NCBI RefSeq assembly: GCF_003116015.1
Contig: NZ_LGQZ01000042.1
Coordinates: forward strand, 1 to 64,000
Source: Azospirillum sp. TSO22-1
Lineage (GTDB): Bacteria; Pseudomonadota; Alphaproteobacteria; Azospirillales; Azospirillaceae
DNA: 64,000 nucleotides
Direction of reading: 5' to 3'
The notes under the pieces are model-generated. The model was not told the origin of the DNA. It saw only the letters and a program-made list of their open reading frames with translations, and did not search any database. The translations under genes and the position numbers were made by a program. This document shows, in pieces, positions 10,050 to 18,567 of this stretch; positions within the stretch are counted from its first letter, which is position 1, and each line of letters begins with the position of its first letter.

Positions 10050-11888
10050 ATGCTCGCTCCCGCCCCCGAATCGCCCACGATGCCCGGCCCCGGCGAGGGC
10101 GGTGCGCTCCGCATGCTGCTGCCCTACCTGTGGCCGCGCGATTCCGTGGAGATGCGGGCGCGCGTCGCCGTCGCCTTCCTGTTCCTGATCGCCTCGAAGG
10201 CGGCGACCGTCGTCATCCCGCTCTACTTCAAGCACGCCATCGACGCGCTGACGGCGACGCCGGAGCGCGCGGTGGTGGCGGTGCCGGTCGGGCTGATCCT
10301 CGCCTACGGCGCGGCGCGCGTGCTGTCGCTGGCCTTCGGGGAGCTGCGCGACGCCATCTTCTCCAAGGTCGGGCAGCGCACCATCCGGCGGGTGGCGCTC
10401 AGCGTCTTCCGCCACCTGCACGCGCTCAGCCTGCGCTTCCACCTGGAGCGGCAGACCGGCGGCCTGTCGCGCTCGCTGGAGCGCGGCACCTCGGCCATCG
10501 AGACGCTGCTGCGCTTCTCGCTGTTCTCCATCGCGCCGACGCTGGTGGAGATCGCGCTGGTCACCGTCATCCTGTGGCGGATGTTCGACGGCTGGTTCGC
10601 GCTGGCGACCTTCGTCACGGTGACCGCCTACATCCTCTACACCTTCACCGTGTCGGAGTGGCGCACCAAGTTCCGCCGCCAGATGAACGAGGAGGACCGC
10701 CGCGCCAACACCAAGGCGATCGACAGCCTGCTCAACTACGAGACGGTCAAGTACTTCGGCAACGAGGAGCACGAGGCGCGCCGCTACGACCAGGCGCTGA
10801 GCGGCTACGAGGCGGCGGCGGTGAAAAGCCAGCGCACGCTGTCCCTGCTGAACGTCGGGCAGGCGGCGATCATCGCCGTCGGCCTGACCGTGGTGATGGC
10901 GATGGCGGCGCAGGGCATCGTGCGCGGCAGCATGACCATCGGCGACTTCGTGCTGGTGAACACCTACCTCTTGCAGCTCTACCAGCCGCTCAACTTCTTC
11001 GGCTTCGTCTACCGCGAGATGAAGCAGGCGCTGGCCGACATGGAGCAGATGTTCAAGCTGCTGTCGGTCGAGCGCGAGATCGCCGACTCGCCCGGCGCCA
11101 AGCCGCTGGTGGTGACCGGCGGCGAGATCGTGTTCGAGGACGTCTCCTTCGGCTACGACCCGCGCCGCCCGATCCTCAAGGGCGTCGGCTTCACCGTGCC
11201 GGCGGGCAAGACGGTGGCCATCGTCGGTCCGTCGGGGGCGGGCAAATCGACCATCAGCCGGCTGCTGTTCCGCTTCTACGACACCTCGGCCGGGCGCATC
11301 CTGATCGACCGCCAGGACATCCGCGACGTGACGCAGACGTCCTTGCGCGCCGGCATCGGCATCGTCCCGCAGGACACCGTGCTGTTCAACGACACCATCT
11401 TCTACAACATCGCCTACGGCCGCACCTCCGCCTCTCCCGCCGAGGTCGAGGAGGCGGCGCGGCTGGCGCACATCCACGACTTCGTGATGGCGCTGCCCGA
11501 CGGCTACCAGACCACGGTGGGCGAGCGCGGCCTGAAGCTCTCCGGCGGCGAGAAGCAGCGCGTCGCCATCGCCCGCACCATCCTGAAGAACCCCGCCATC
11601 CTGATGTTCGACGAGGCGACCAGCGCGCTGGACACCCACACGGAACGCGAGATCCAGGCCAACCTGCGCGAGGTCAGCCGCGGCCGCACCACGCTGGTGA
11701 TCGCGCACCGGCTGTCCACCGTGGTGGACGCCGACGAGATCATCGTGCTGGAGCAGGGCCGCATCATCGAGCGCGGCCGGCACGCCGACCTGCTGGCCCT
11801 GGGCGGCGCCTACGCCGCGCTGTGGGCGCGCCAGCAGGATTCCAGCCAGGGGCCGGAGCCGGTGCCGGGCGTTCTGGCGCCGACCTGA
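10050..11888 (+). CDS. Atm1/HMT1-type ABC exporter (permease-ATPase fusion)
   Basis: This 612-residue half-transporter has six TM helices in its first 320 residues and a C-terminal ATPase. Its ATPase shows Walker A GPSGAGKS, signature LSGGEKQRVAIA, Walker B ILMFDEATSALD and H-loop IAHRLSTV. The cytosolic motif NEEDRRANTKAIDSLLNYET with VKYFGNEEHEARRYD is typical of the mitochondrial Atm1/bacterial NaAtm1 branch. Those homodimers export glutathione-linked sulfur or metal conjugates, and the named residues line the glutathione site. It stands alone upstream of meaB with a 39-base gap. Substrate is inferred from family. Confidence 0.92.
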   Translation: MLAPAPESPTMPGPGEGGALRMLLPYLWPRDSVEMRARVAVAFLFLIASKAATVVIPLYFKHAIDALTATPERAVVAVPVGLILAYGAARVLSLAFGELRDAIFSKVGQRTIRRVALSVFRHLHALSLRFHLERQTGGLSRSLERGTSAIETLLRFSLFSIAPTLVEIALVTVILWRMFDGWFALATFVTVTAYILYTFTVSEWRTKFRRQMNEEDRRANTKAIDSLLNYETVKYFGNEEHEARRYDQALSGYEAAAVKSQRTLSLLNVGQAAIIAVGLTVVMAMAAQGIVRGSMTIGDFVLVNTYLLQLYQPLNFFGFVYREMKQALADMEQMFKLLSVEREIADSPGAKPLVVTGGEIVFEDVSFGYDPRRPILKGVGFTVPAGKTVAIVGPSGAGKSTISRLLFRFYDTSAGRILIDRQDIRDVTQTSLRAGIGIVPQDTVLFNDTIFYNIAYGRTSASPAEVEEAARLAHIHDFVMALPDGYQTTVGERGLKLSGGEKQRVAIARTILKNPAILMFDEATSALDTHTEREIQANLREVSRGRTTLVIAHRLSTVVDADEIIVLEQGRIIERGRHADLLALGGAYAALWARQQDSSQGPEPVPGVLAPT

Positions 11889-11927
11889 GCGTTGCCCTTG
11901 CGCAGGCCGGCCGCTAGTTTGGCGGCC

Positions 11928-12929
11928 ATGACGACGCCCACCTCCCCCAAGGCCCTCGCCGACGCCGTCCGCCGCGGCGAGCGCCGCGCGCTGGCCCGCG
12001 CCATCACGCTGATCGAATCGGCCAACCCGGCGCACCGCGCCGACGCCGAGGCCCTGCTGGAGGCGCTGCTGCCGCACACCGGCCGCTCGGTGCGGGTCGG
12101 CATCTCGGGCGTGCCGGGGGTGGGCAAGTCGACCTTCATCGAGGCGTTCGGGCTGCACGTCATCGGCCAGGGCCACAAGGTGGCGGTGCTCGCCATCGAC
12201 CCGTCGTCGCAGCGCACCGGCGGCTCGATCCTCGGCGACAAGACGCGCATGGTGGACCTGTCGCGCGACGCGAACGCCTTCATCCGCCCCTCGCCGGCCG
12301 GCTCGACGCTGGGCGGCGTCGCCCGCCGCACGCGCGAGGCGATGCTGGTCTGCGAGGCCGCCGGCTTCGACGTCATCGTCGTCGAGACCGTCGGCGTCGG
12401 CCAGTCGGAGACGGCGGTCGCCGACATGGTGGACCTGTTCCTGCTCCTCCTTCTCCCGGCCGGCGGCGACGAGCTGCAGGGCATCAAGAAGGGCATCATG
12501 GAGCTGGCCGACGTGGTGGTGGTCAACAAGGCCGACGGCGACCTGGCATCGACCGCCCGCCACACGGTGGCCGACTACCGCCACGCGCTGGCGCTGCTGC
12601 GCCACGGCGGGGCGTGGCGGGTGCCGGTGCTGAGCTGCTCGGCCTTCCACAAGAGCGGCATCGACGCGGTATGGGCCACCATCGGCGAGCACCGCGCCGC
12701 CATGGAGCAGGCCGGCCTGCGCGCCCAGCGCCGCGCCGAGCAGGCCCGCGCCTGGCTGTGGAGCGAGATCCGCGAGACGCTGCTCGACGCCTTCCGCCGC
12801 CACCCGCAGGTCCAGGCCGCCCTGCCGGCGCTGGAGGCCTCCGTCACCGCCGGCACCCACATCCCCACCGCCGCGGCGCGCACGCTGCTGGAGCGCTTCC
12901 TGGGGCGGCCGGTGACCAACTCCGATTGA
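11928..12929 (+). CDS. meaB: MeaB-type G3E GTPase (methylmalonyl-CoA mutase chaperone)
   Basis: MeaB-family GTPases load and protect the adenosylcobalamin cofactor of methylmalonyl-CoA mutase. The 333-residue protein shows Walker A GVPGVGKST, ID of the Mg2+ site in LAIDPSSQRTGGSILGDKTR, the switch segment VVETVGVGQSE and the guanine-specificity motif NKADGD. ATG 11928 gives the standard N-terminus. The mutase genes are not in the window. Older annotations call this family ArgK or LAO/AO transport ATPase. The related GTPase IcmF is much larger, so MeaB is preferred. Confidence 0.93.
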   Translation: MTTPTSPKALADAVRRGERRALARAITLIESANPAHRADAEALLEALLPHTGRSVRVGISGVPGVGKSTFIEAFGLHVIGQGHKVAVLAIDPSSQRTGGSILGDKTRMVDLSRDANAFIRPSPAGSTLGGVARRTREAMLVCEAAGFDVIVVETVGVGQSETAVADMVDLFLLLLLPAGGDELQGIKKGIMELADVVVVNKADGDLASTARHTVADYRHALALLRHGGAWRVPVLSCSAFHKSGIDAVWATIGEHRAAMEQAGLRAQRRAEQARAWLWSEIRETLLDAFRRHPQVQAALPALEASVTAGTHIPTAAARTLLERFLGRPVTNSD

Positions 12930-12951
12930 TGGGGCCGATTGACGGATTATG

Positions 12952-12981
12952 CCGCAGCGCAATATTTCTGTTGCACTGCGG
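12952..12981 (+). promoter_or_regulatory. Palindrome upstream of the phasin gene, candidate PhaR operator
   Basis: CCGCAGCGCAA (12952-12962) and TTGCACTGCGG (12971-12981) form an imperfect inverted repeat with 10 of 11 pairs and an 8-base centre. PhaR repressors of other alphaproteobacteria bind CTGC/GCAG-type dyads in front of phasin genes, and this dyad is 141 bases upstream of one. Operator function is inferred; an RNA hairpin is the alternative. Confidence 0.45.
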
Positions 12982-13121
12982 TATCCGGATCCCTACCCTG
13001 ACGCTCGGCGAAGTGCGGGTGCCGTTCTGCTCGGCACCGAGGCAGGGTCTTGTCCGTGAGTTATCCGGGGCGGCCGGCCGGGATCGCCTTTAACTCACTC
13101 AGTATTCGAGGGACTTCATCC

Positions 13122-13916
13122 ATGAGCACGAACCTTCTGGACATCTACGCCCAGGCCGGCGCGCTGGCCAAGAGCAACGCCGAGACCGCCGCCGCCCGTT
13201 CGGCCCGCATCGCCGGCCTGATCCAGGACGGCGCCCGCCGCTGGGCCGAGGGCGTCACCGCCCAGCTCGGCGAGACCGCCAAGCTCGTCCAGGACCTCGG
13301 CAAGGTGCGCAGCCCGGCCGACGTCGCCGAGCTGCAGCGCACCCTGCTGGTGACCGCCTCGACCCGCGCCGCCGAGAACGTGAAGGCCTTCGTCGAGCTG
13401 TCGCAGAAGATCGCCGCCGAGGTCGCCGCCCCAGTGGCCGCCGCTCCCCTGGCCGTCGCCAAGGCCGCCCCGGCCAAGGTTGAGGCTCCGAAGGCCGCCG
13501 CCCCGGCTCCGGCCCCGAAGGCTCCCGCCGCCAAGGCCGAGGTGAAGACGGCCGAGCCGAAGCCCGCCGCCAAGGCTCCCGCTGCCAAGGTCGAGGTGAA
13601 GGCCGAGGCCCCGAAGGCCGTCGCCGCCCCGGCGAAGGCCGAGGAGAGGAAGCCGGCCCCGAAGGCCGCCGCCAAGCCGGCCGCCAAGAAGGCCGCGCCC
13701 GCCCCGAAGGCCGCCCCGAAGGCCGAGGTGAAGCCCGCCGCCAAGCCCGAGGCTCCGAAGGCCGCCGCTCCGGCCCCGGCGAAGGTCGAGGCCCCGAAGG
13801 CCGAAGCCCCCAAGGTCGAAGCGAAGCCCGCCGCCGCGGCGCCCGCCCCGGCCCCGAAGGCTGAGGTCAAGGCCGAGGTGAAGGCCGAGACCAAGCCGGC
13901 CGTCGCCGCCGAGTGA
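13122..13916 (+). CDS. Phasin family protein with long Ala/Pro/Lys tail
   Basis: Phasins coat polyhydroxybutyrate granules and regulate their size and mobilisation. The first 110 residues of this 264-residue protein (NLLDIYAQAGALAKSNAETA through FVELSQKIAAEVA) are a predicted amphipathic helical phasin domain. The remaining 150 residues are a low-complexity tail of repeated PKAAAPAPAPKAPAAKAEVK-like units, resembling the DNA-binding tails of PhaF-type phasins and histone H1-like proteins. ATG 13122 follows GAGGGA. A palindrome that could bind PhaR lies at 12952-12981. Granule and nucleoid binding are inferred; the domain assignment is good. Confidence 0.8.
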   Translation: MSTNLLDIYAQAGALAKSNAETAAARSARIAGLIQDGARRWAEGVTAQLGETAKLVQDLGKVRSPADVAELQRTLLVTASTRAAENVKAFVELSQKIAAEVAAPVAAAPLAVAKAAPAKVEAPKAAAPAPAPKAPAAKAEVKTAEPKPAAKAPAAKVEVKAEAPKAVAAPAKAEERKPAPKAAAKPAAKKAAPAPKAAPKAEVKPAAKPEAPKAAAPAPAKVEAPKAEAPKVEAKPAAAAPAPAPKAEVKAEVKAETKPAVAAE

Positions 13917-13997
13917 CACCGGCATCACCGACGCCTCCGCCGGCCGGGGGCGTCGGTCTCCGAATCCCGATCGGGCGCGCGCCGGAGTCTTCCTGCC

Positions 13998-14027
13998 TTG
14001 ACGGGCGCGCGCTTGTTCGACTATAAC
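13998..14027 (+). promoter_or_regulatory. Sigma-70 promoter of rpmB
   Basis: TTGACG (13998-14003) and TATAAC (14022-14027) are 18 bases apart, a near-consensus housekeeping promoter. Transcription would begin about 60 bases upstream of rpmB. Confidence 0.7.
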
Positions 14028-14095
14028 GCCGGCCTTCTCTGGACGGAGCGCCGTCCGAGACCGGATTTACATTGTTAAAACGAAGGAACCGTCCG

Positions 14096-14389
14096 ATGGC
14101 TCGTCGGTGCTCCGTGACCGGCAAGGGCACGCAGTTTGGCAACAACGTCTCGCACGCCAACAACAAGTCCCGCCGCCGCTTCCAGCCGAACCTCCAGGAG
14201 ACCTCGGTGCTGAGCGACGCGCTCGGCACGTCGGTCCGCCTGCGCCTGTCCACCAACGCGATCCGCACGATCGAGCACAAGGGCGGCCTCGACGCCTTCC
14301 TGCTCGACGCCAAGGACGCGGTCCTGAGCCTCGACGCGCGCCGCCTGAAGCGCCGCATCGCCAAGGCCCTGGAAAAGGCCGCCGCCTAA
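14096..14389 (+). CDS. rpmB: 50S ribosomal protein L28
   Basis: The 97-residue protein starts [20 protein letters not shown] and contains [12 protein letters not shown], the conserved L28 core. L28 binds 23S rRNA in the large subunit. The length is that of the longer alphaproteobacterial form. A near-consensus promoter lies at 13998-14027 and a strong terminator follows at 14433, so it appears monocistronic. ATG 14096 is preceded by GAAGGAACC. Confidence 0.97.
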   Translation: MARRCSVTGKGTQFGNNVSHANNKSRRRFQPNLQETSVLSDALGTSVRLRLSTNAIRTIEHKGGLDAFLLDAKDAVLSLDARRLKRRIAKALEKAAA

Positions 14390-14432
14390 TCCGGCACCGG
14401 GATCGCCGGGGAGACGCGAGCTCCCCGGCCGC

Positions 14433-14465
14433 AAGCCTGCCGCGGATCACCGTGGCGGGCTTTTC
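14433..14465 (+). terminator. Intrinsic terminator of rpmB
   Basis: AAGCCTGCCGCGG and CCGTGGCGGGCTT form a 13-bp stem (two G-T pairs) around the loop ATCA, followed by TTCTCGTT. It lies 44 bases after the rpmB stop. Confidence 0.85.
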
Positions 14466-14487
14466 TCGTTTGGGCGCGTGCCTTGAG

Positions 14488-14514
14488 CCCTCCCTCGCCT
14501 CCGGCGAGGGAGGG
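14488..14514. repeat. Family B half-copy hairpin
   Basis: CCCTCCCTCGCC, loop TCC, GGCGAGGGAGGG is a perfect 12-bp stem. It resembles one arm of the family B repeats at 4633 and 45443 and lies 10 bases past the recX stop, where it may help end recX transcription. Confidence 0.65.
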
Positions 14515-14523
14515 TGAATTACC

Positions 14524-15090
14524 CTATTCCACGCTGTCCGGATCCGCCGCGTCCACGACTCGCCGTGCGATGTCGTAGGCGAACCCCGCCCGCCCCAGCG
14601 CCGCCAGGTCCTTCTCCCGGTGCGCCGCACGCAGTTCCGGCAACCGGTACGGTCCGAGTCGCCGCCGCCGCGCCAGCGCCAGGGCGGCCGTGAGGTCGAG
14701 GTCGCCCTCCACGTCCTCCTCCACCCGGCCGAGCGCTTGGTCGACATGGTCCCGCCCCACCCCCTTGGCAGCCAGCTTTTCGCGGATGGCGCGGGTCGAG
14801 GCGCCGCGGCGGTGCAGGCTCTCCGCCTTCATGCGGGCGTAGCCGGCGTCGTCGAGCAGGCCGCTGCGCCGGTAGCGCTCGATCAGCGCGTCCACCCAGC
14901 CGGCGCCCTCCTCGCGGTCGGTGCCGTGCGCCTGGGCCGAGCGCTCGACCTTGCGCATCAGCACGCGCCGCAGGTTGGCGGCCGAGCTGGCGAAGCGCTC
15001 CAGGTAGTGCAGCGCCGCGTTCTCCAGGTACTGCGGCGTCACCCGCTTCGGCGGGGGCCTCTCCCTGGAGCCTTTCTGGTCGTCCGTCAT
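14524..15090 (-). CDS. recX: RecX family regulatory protein
   Basis: RecX binds RecA filaments and limits RecA activity. The 188-residue product consists of tandem three-helix RecX repeats: ALHYLERFASSAANLRRVLM (about 27-46), ALIERYRRSGLLDDAGYARM (68-87), then RGASTRAIREKLAAKGVGRD and a final repeat near the C-terminus. The unconserved N-terminus contains RERPPPKRVTPQ. recA is not adjacent, which is common in alphaproteobacteria. The gene is divergent from the ABC-2 permease gene. Confidence 0.88.
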   Translation of the reverse strand: MTDDQKGSRERPPPKRVTPQYLENAALHYLERFASSAANLRRVLMRKVERSAQAHGTDREEGAGWVDALIERYRRSGLLDDAGYARMKAESLHRRGASTRAIREKLAAKGVGRDHVDQALGRVEEDVEGDLDLTAALALARRRRLGPYRLPELRAAHREKDLAALGRAGFAYDIARRVVDAADPDSVE

Positions 15091-15169
15091 GACAGCCTTT
15101 CCTCGCGGCGGGTTGCGGCACCGCGATCCGCGCCCTAATCTCCAACGCCCCAGCGTACAACGTGAAACG

Positions 15170-15973
15170 ATGACTCATCCGCTTCCTCCCATGCCGCGCA
15201 CGGTCGGCTCCGTCAACTGGGTCGGCCTGTGGACGCTCTACGCCCGCGAGGTGCGGCGCTTCATCAAGGTGCACCAGCAGACCGTCTGGGCGCCGGTGGT
15301 CACCACGCTGCTGTTCTACGCGGTGTTCGCGCTGGCGCTGGGCGGTGCGGTGCGGGTGGTCGGCGGCGTGCCCTACATGGAGTTCCTGGCGCCCGGCCTG
15401 ATCATGATGGCGATGACGCAGAACGCCTTCGCCAACACCTCGTCCTCCATCGTCATCTCCAAGGTGCAGGGCAACATCGTCGACATCCTGATGCCGCCGA
15501 TGGCGCCGCTGGAGCTGGTGCTGGGCTTCGTCGGCGGCGGCGTCACCCGCGGCGTACTGGTCGGCTTGGTGACCGCGGTGGCGATCCGGCTGTTCGTGCC
15601 GTACCACGTGGCGCATTGGGGCTTCGTCGTCTACCACGCGATCATGGCGTCGATGCTGCTGTCGCTGCTCGGCCTCGTCGGCGGCATCTGGTCGGAGAAG
15701 TTCGACCACATCGCCGCGGTGACCAACTTCGTGGTGACGCCGCTGGCCTTCCTGTCGGGCACCTTCTATTCGGTGGAGAGCCTGCCGCCGGTGTTCTGGT
15801 GGCTGGCCCACCTCGACCCGTTCTTCTACATGATCGACGGCTTCCGCTACGGCTTCATCGGCCGCTCGGACGGCACGCTGGGCCTGGGGATCGCGGTGAT
15901 GGCGGCGATCAACGCCGGGCTGTGGTGGCTGGCGTGGCGGATGCTCAGCACCGGGTACAAGCTGAAGGCGTAG
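15170..15973 (+). CDS. ABC-2 type transporter permease, no ATPase alongside
   Basis: The 267-residue membrane protein has six predicted TM segments, including TVWAPVVTTLLFYAVFALAL near the N-terminus and NFVVTPLAFLSGTFYSVESL in the second half. The latter is the ABC-2/NodJ/YadH signature region. Such permeases pair with a separate ATPase to export lipids, polysaccharides or drugs. No ATP-binding gene is adjacent: recX is divergent upstream and argD lies 477 bases downstream. The partner must be elsewhere. ATG 15170 is used; ATG at residue 5 (MPRTV) is possible. Substrate unknown. Confidence 0.85.
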   Translation: MTHPLPPMPRTVGSVNWVGLWTLYAREVRRFIKVHQQTVWAPVVTTLLFYAVFALALGGAVRVVGGVPYMEFLAPGLIMMAMTQNAFANTSSSIVISKVQGNIVDILMPPMAPLELVLGFVGGGVTRGVLVGLVTAVAIRLFVPYHVAHWGFVVYHAIMASMLLSLLGLVGGIWSEKFDHIAAVTNFVVTPLAFLSGTFYSVESLPPVFWWLAHLDPFFYMIDGFRYGFIGRSDGTLGLGIAVMAAINAGLWWLAWRMLSTGYKLKA

Positions 15974-16005
15974 GAGCTTGGCGTAAATCAAGCACCTTCT
16001 CCACT

Positions 16006-16096
16006 CGTCATCCCCGCGAAGGCGGGGATCCAGAAGAGTTGGCAAAGCCACAAGGCTGCAAAGCGCCCTGGATCCCCGCCTTCGCGGGGATGACGG
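16006..16096. repeat. Family A REPIN-like element, copy 1
   Basis: A 28-base arm (16006-16033), itself the hairpin CCCCGCGAAGGCGGGG with flanks CGTCAT and ATCCAG, is followed after 34 bases by its inverted copy (16068-16096). Four further copies were found at 24022, 28887, 52765 and 63263. Paired inverted REP units of this sort are called REPINs in other genera and depend on a chromosomal RAYT transposase, which is not in this window. Confidence 0.85.
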
Positions 16097-16370
16097 CCAA
16101 AGAAGTTCTTGGACAAGGTGGGCAGGTGCCTAACACGACGCCTATCGCGCTTAGCCTCAACTGACCACGCGCACCGCCCCCGTAGGACATCGATATCGGG
16201 TTGTCCGCGCCACCGAAAACGTGATAGGCTATATTTCCTATAAATTGAGCGATAAACCGCAGCGGCACCCTCAAATGAGACACCTCCCCGAATCGCGTTT
16301 CATAGCGTTTCACGGCGTCTCATCCAACCACGGCGAAGCCCCGCCATGCCCTGACGGCGTAGCCCATCCG

Positions 16371-16399
16371 TTGACAGAGCGAAGTGATCTCAGGATAGT
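16371..16399 (+). promoter_or_regulatory. Sigma-70-like promoter of the arg operon
   Basis: A perfect TTGACA (16371-16376) and GATAGT (16394-16399) are 17 bases apart. The predicted start is near 16406, immediately before the hairpin at 16408. The rest of the gap 16097-16370 holds an AT-rich stretch (16222-16247) and a hairpin with arms ATGAGAC (16275-16281) and GTCTCAT (16317-16323) whose loop contains CCTCCCC. I see no gene there. Confidence 0.55.
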
Positions 16400-16407
16400 G
16401 GCCGCCT

Positions 16408-16441
16408 TCCGTCGGGCGGGGTGCCCGCCGGACCCTTTTTT
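16408..16441 (+). terminator. Terminator-like hairpin directly in front of argD
   Basis: TCCGTCGGGC and GCCCGCCGGA pair over 10 bp with one mismatch around the loop GGGGT, followed by CCC and six T. The T-run ends 9 bases before the argD ATG, so this structure sits inside the argD leader. It could be an attenuator, a 5'-protecting stem, or the terminator of an upstream small RNA. Confidence 0.7.
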
Positions 16442-16450
16442 ATTGGGGGA

Positions 16451-17638
16451 ATGCCCGTGATTCCGGTCGTCATGCCCACGTACTCCCGTCCCGACATCGA
16501 GTTCGAGCGGGGTGAAGGCGCGTATCTCTTCGATACCGCCGGGCGACGATTCCTGGATTTCGCGTCGGGCGTCGCCGTCAACGCGCTCGGCCACGCGCAC
16601 CCGCATCTGGTCAAGGCGCTGACCGAGCAGGCGCAGAAGGTCTGGCACATCTCCAACCTGTTCAAGGCCGCGGGCACCGCCGGGCAGTACGGGCTGGCGC
16701 AGCGGCTGGTGGACGCCACCTTCGCCGACACGGTGTTCTTCACGAACTCCGGCGTCGAGGCGTGGGAGTGCGCGGTCAAGGTCTGCCGCAAGTACCAGTA
16801 CGAGACCGGCCACCCCGAGCGCTGGCGCATCATCACCTTCGAGCAGGCCTTCCACGGCCGCAGCACCTCGGCCATCTCCGCCGCGCAGCAGGAGAAGCTG
16901 GTCAAGGGCTTCGGCCCGCTGGTGCCGGGCTACGACCTGGTCGCCTTCGGCAACCTCAACGAGGTGCGCGCCGCCATCACGCCGGAGACCGCCGCCATCT
17001 GCGTCGAGCCGGTGCAGGGCGAGGGCGGCATCCGCGTCGGTTCGGAGGATTTCCTGCGGGGCTTACGCGCCGTGTGCGACGAGTACGGCCTGCTGCTGAT
17101 GCTGGATGAGATCCAGACCGGCATGGGCCGCACCGGCAAGCTGTTCGCGCACGAGTGGGCGGGCGTCGCCCCCGACGTCATGGCGGTGGCCAAGGGCATC
17201 GGCGGCGGCTTCCCGCTCGGCGCCTGCCTCGCCTCCGAGAAGGCCGCGGTCGGCATGACCGGCGGCACGCACGGCTCCACCTACGGCGGCAACCCGCTGG
17301 CCATGGCGGTGGGCAACGCCGTGCTCGACGTCGTGCTGGCGCCGGGCTTCCTCGACGGCGTGGAGCGCATCGCCGGCGTGCTCCAGCGCCGCATGGAGGA
17401 TCTGGTGCGCAAGCACCCCGCCATCTTCACCGAGGTGCGGGGCAAGGGCCTGCTGCTGGGCCTGAAGTCCGTGCCGACCAACACCACCGTCATCGAACGC
17501 CTGCGCGCCAACGGCCTGCTGAGCGTCGCCGCGGGCGACAACGTGGTCCGGCTGCTGCCGCCGCTCGTCATCGGCGAGGCCGAGGTCGACGAAGCGATCG
17601 GCATTCTCGACCGCACCGCACGGGAGCTGGCGTCATGA
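16451..17638 (+). CDS. argD: Acetylornithine aminotransferase
   Basis: ArgD is a cytosolic PLP enzyme that converts N-acetylglutamate semialdehyde to N-acetylornithine in arginine synthesis; some also make N-succinyl-LL-diaminopimelate. The 395-residue protein has the class III aminotransferase pattern: [16 protein letters not shown], the cofactor motif [25 protein letters not shown], and the PLP lysine K248 in [14 protein letters not shown] 16451 has GGGGGA just upstream. It overlaps argF by ATGA, so the two are translationally coupled. A hairpin with a T-run lies directly upstream. Among class III aminotransferases the argF linkage makes argD the best choice. Confidence 0.95.
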   Translation: MPVIPVVMPTYSRPDIEFERGEGAYLFDTAGRRFLDFASGVAVNALGHAHPHLVKALTEQAQKVWHISNLFKAAGTAGQYGLAQRLVDATFADTVFFTNSGVEAWECAVKVCRKYQYETGHPERWRIITFEQAFHGRSTSAISAAQQEKLVKGFGPLVPGYDLVAFGNLNEVRAAITPETAAICVEPVQGEGGIRVGSEDFLRGLRAVCDEYGLLLMLDEIQTGMGRTGKLFAHEWAGVAPDVMAVAKGIGGGFPLGACLASEKAAVGMTGGTHGSTYGGNPLAMAVGNAVLDVVLAPGFLDGVERIAGVLQRRMEDLVRKHPAIFTEVRGKGLLLGLKSVPTNTTVIERLRANGLLSVAAGDNVVRLLPPLVIGEAEVDEAIGILDRTARELAS

Positions 17639-18567
17639 GCGCGCCCCAGAACAAGACGATCAGACATTTTCTGGATCTGCACCACTTCGACACCGCCACG
17701 CTGCGCGCCATCCTCGACGACGCCGCGACGATGAAGCGCAACCGCGCCGCCTACGCCGACCGGCTGCGCGGCCGGACGCTGGCGATGATCTTCGAGAAAC
17801 CGTCGACCCGCACCCGCGTGTCGTTCGAGGTGGGCATGATGCAGCTCGGCGGGAACGTCGTGGTGCTGAAGCACGACGACATGCAGCTCGGCCGCGGCGA
17901 GACCATCGCCGACACCGCGCGCGTGCTGTCGCGCTACGTCGACGCCATCATGGTGCGCACCGGGCCGGAGACCCGCCTCCAGGAACTCGCCGCGCACGCG
18001 GCTGTTCCGGTGATCAACGGTCTCACCAACGAATCGCACCCCTGCCAGATCATGGCCGACATCCAGACCTTCGAGGAGCGTTGCGGCCCCATCGCCGGCC
18101 GCATCGTCGCTTGGACCGGGGACGCCAACAACGTCGCCACCAGCTGGGTGCACGCCGCCGTGCGCTTCGGCTTCACGCTGCGCCTCGCCTGCCCGAAGCC
18201 CCTGCGCCCGCCGGCCGCCCTCATGGACTGGGCGAACGCGGAGGGCACCGGCGCGGTGGTCAACATGGACACCCCCGAGGAGGCGGTGCGCGGCGCCGAC
18301 TGCGTGGTCACCGACGCCTGGGTGTCGATGAACCACTCCATGGAGGAGAAGCAGGAGCGCTACGACGCGCTCGGCCCCTACCAGGTGAACGAGCGCCTGA
18401 TGGGGCTGGCCAAGCCGGACGGGATCTTCCTGCACTGCCTGCCAGCGCACCGCAACGAGGAGGTGACCGACGCCGTCATCGACGGCCCGCGGTCGGCCGT
18501 CTGGGACGAGGCGGAGAACCGCCTGCACGCTCAGAAGGCGGTCCTGGCCTGGTGCATGGACGCATGA
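17635..18567 (+). CDS. argF: Ornithine carbamoyltransferase
   Basis: This cytosolic trimeric enzyme makes citrulline from ornithine and carbamoyl phosphate. The 310-residue protein has the carbamoyl phosphate motif S57-T-R-T60, the HPCQ motif in [11 protein letters not shown], the ornithine loop with DAWVSM and the HCLPAHR motif of OTCases. It overlaps argD and hslO by 4 bases at both ends (ATGA), so the three genes form one translationally coupled operon. Confidence 0.97.
   Translation: MSAPQNKTIRHFLDLHHFDTATLRAILDDAATMKRNRAAYADRLRGRTLAMIFEKPSTRTRVSFEVGMMQLGGNVVVLKHDDMQLGRGETIADTARVLSRYVDAIMVRTGPETRLQELAAHAAVPVINGLTNESHPCQIMADIQTFEERCGPIAGRIVAWTGDANNVATSWVHAAVRFGFTLRLACPKPLRPPAALMDWANAEGTGAVVNMDTPEEAVRGADCVVTDAWVSMNHSMEEKQERYDALGPYQVNERLMGLAKPDGIFLHCLPAHRNEEVTDAVIDGPRSAVWDEAENRLHAQKAVLAWCMDA

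Noticed and set aside
9990..12962. Open minus-strand frame of 990 codons across the ABC exporter and meaB
   Set aside because: Low-complexity shadow translation spanning two real genes and the gap between them.
13440..13900. Short repeats in the phasin gene as a DNA repeat element
   Set aside because: They arise from the Ala/Pro/Lys codon pattern of the tail and stay in frame.
16006..16096. Repeats at 16 kb, 24 kb, 29 kb, 53 kb and 63 kb as a CRISPR array
   Set aside because: Copies are dispersed, palindromic in pairs and lie in separate gaps. There are no regular spacers and no cas genes.
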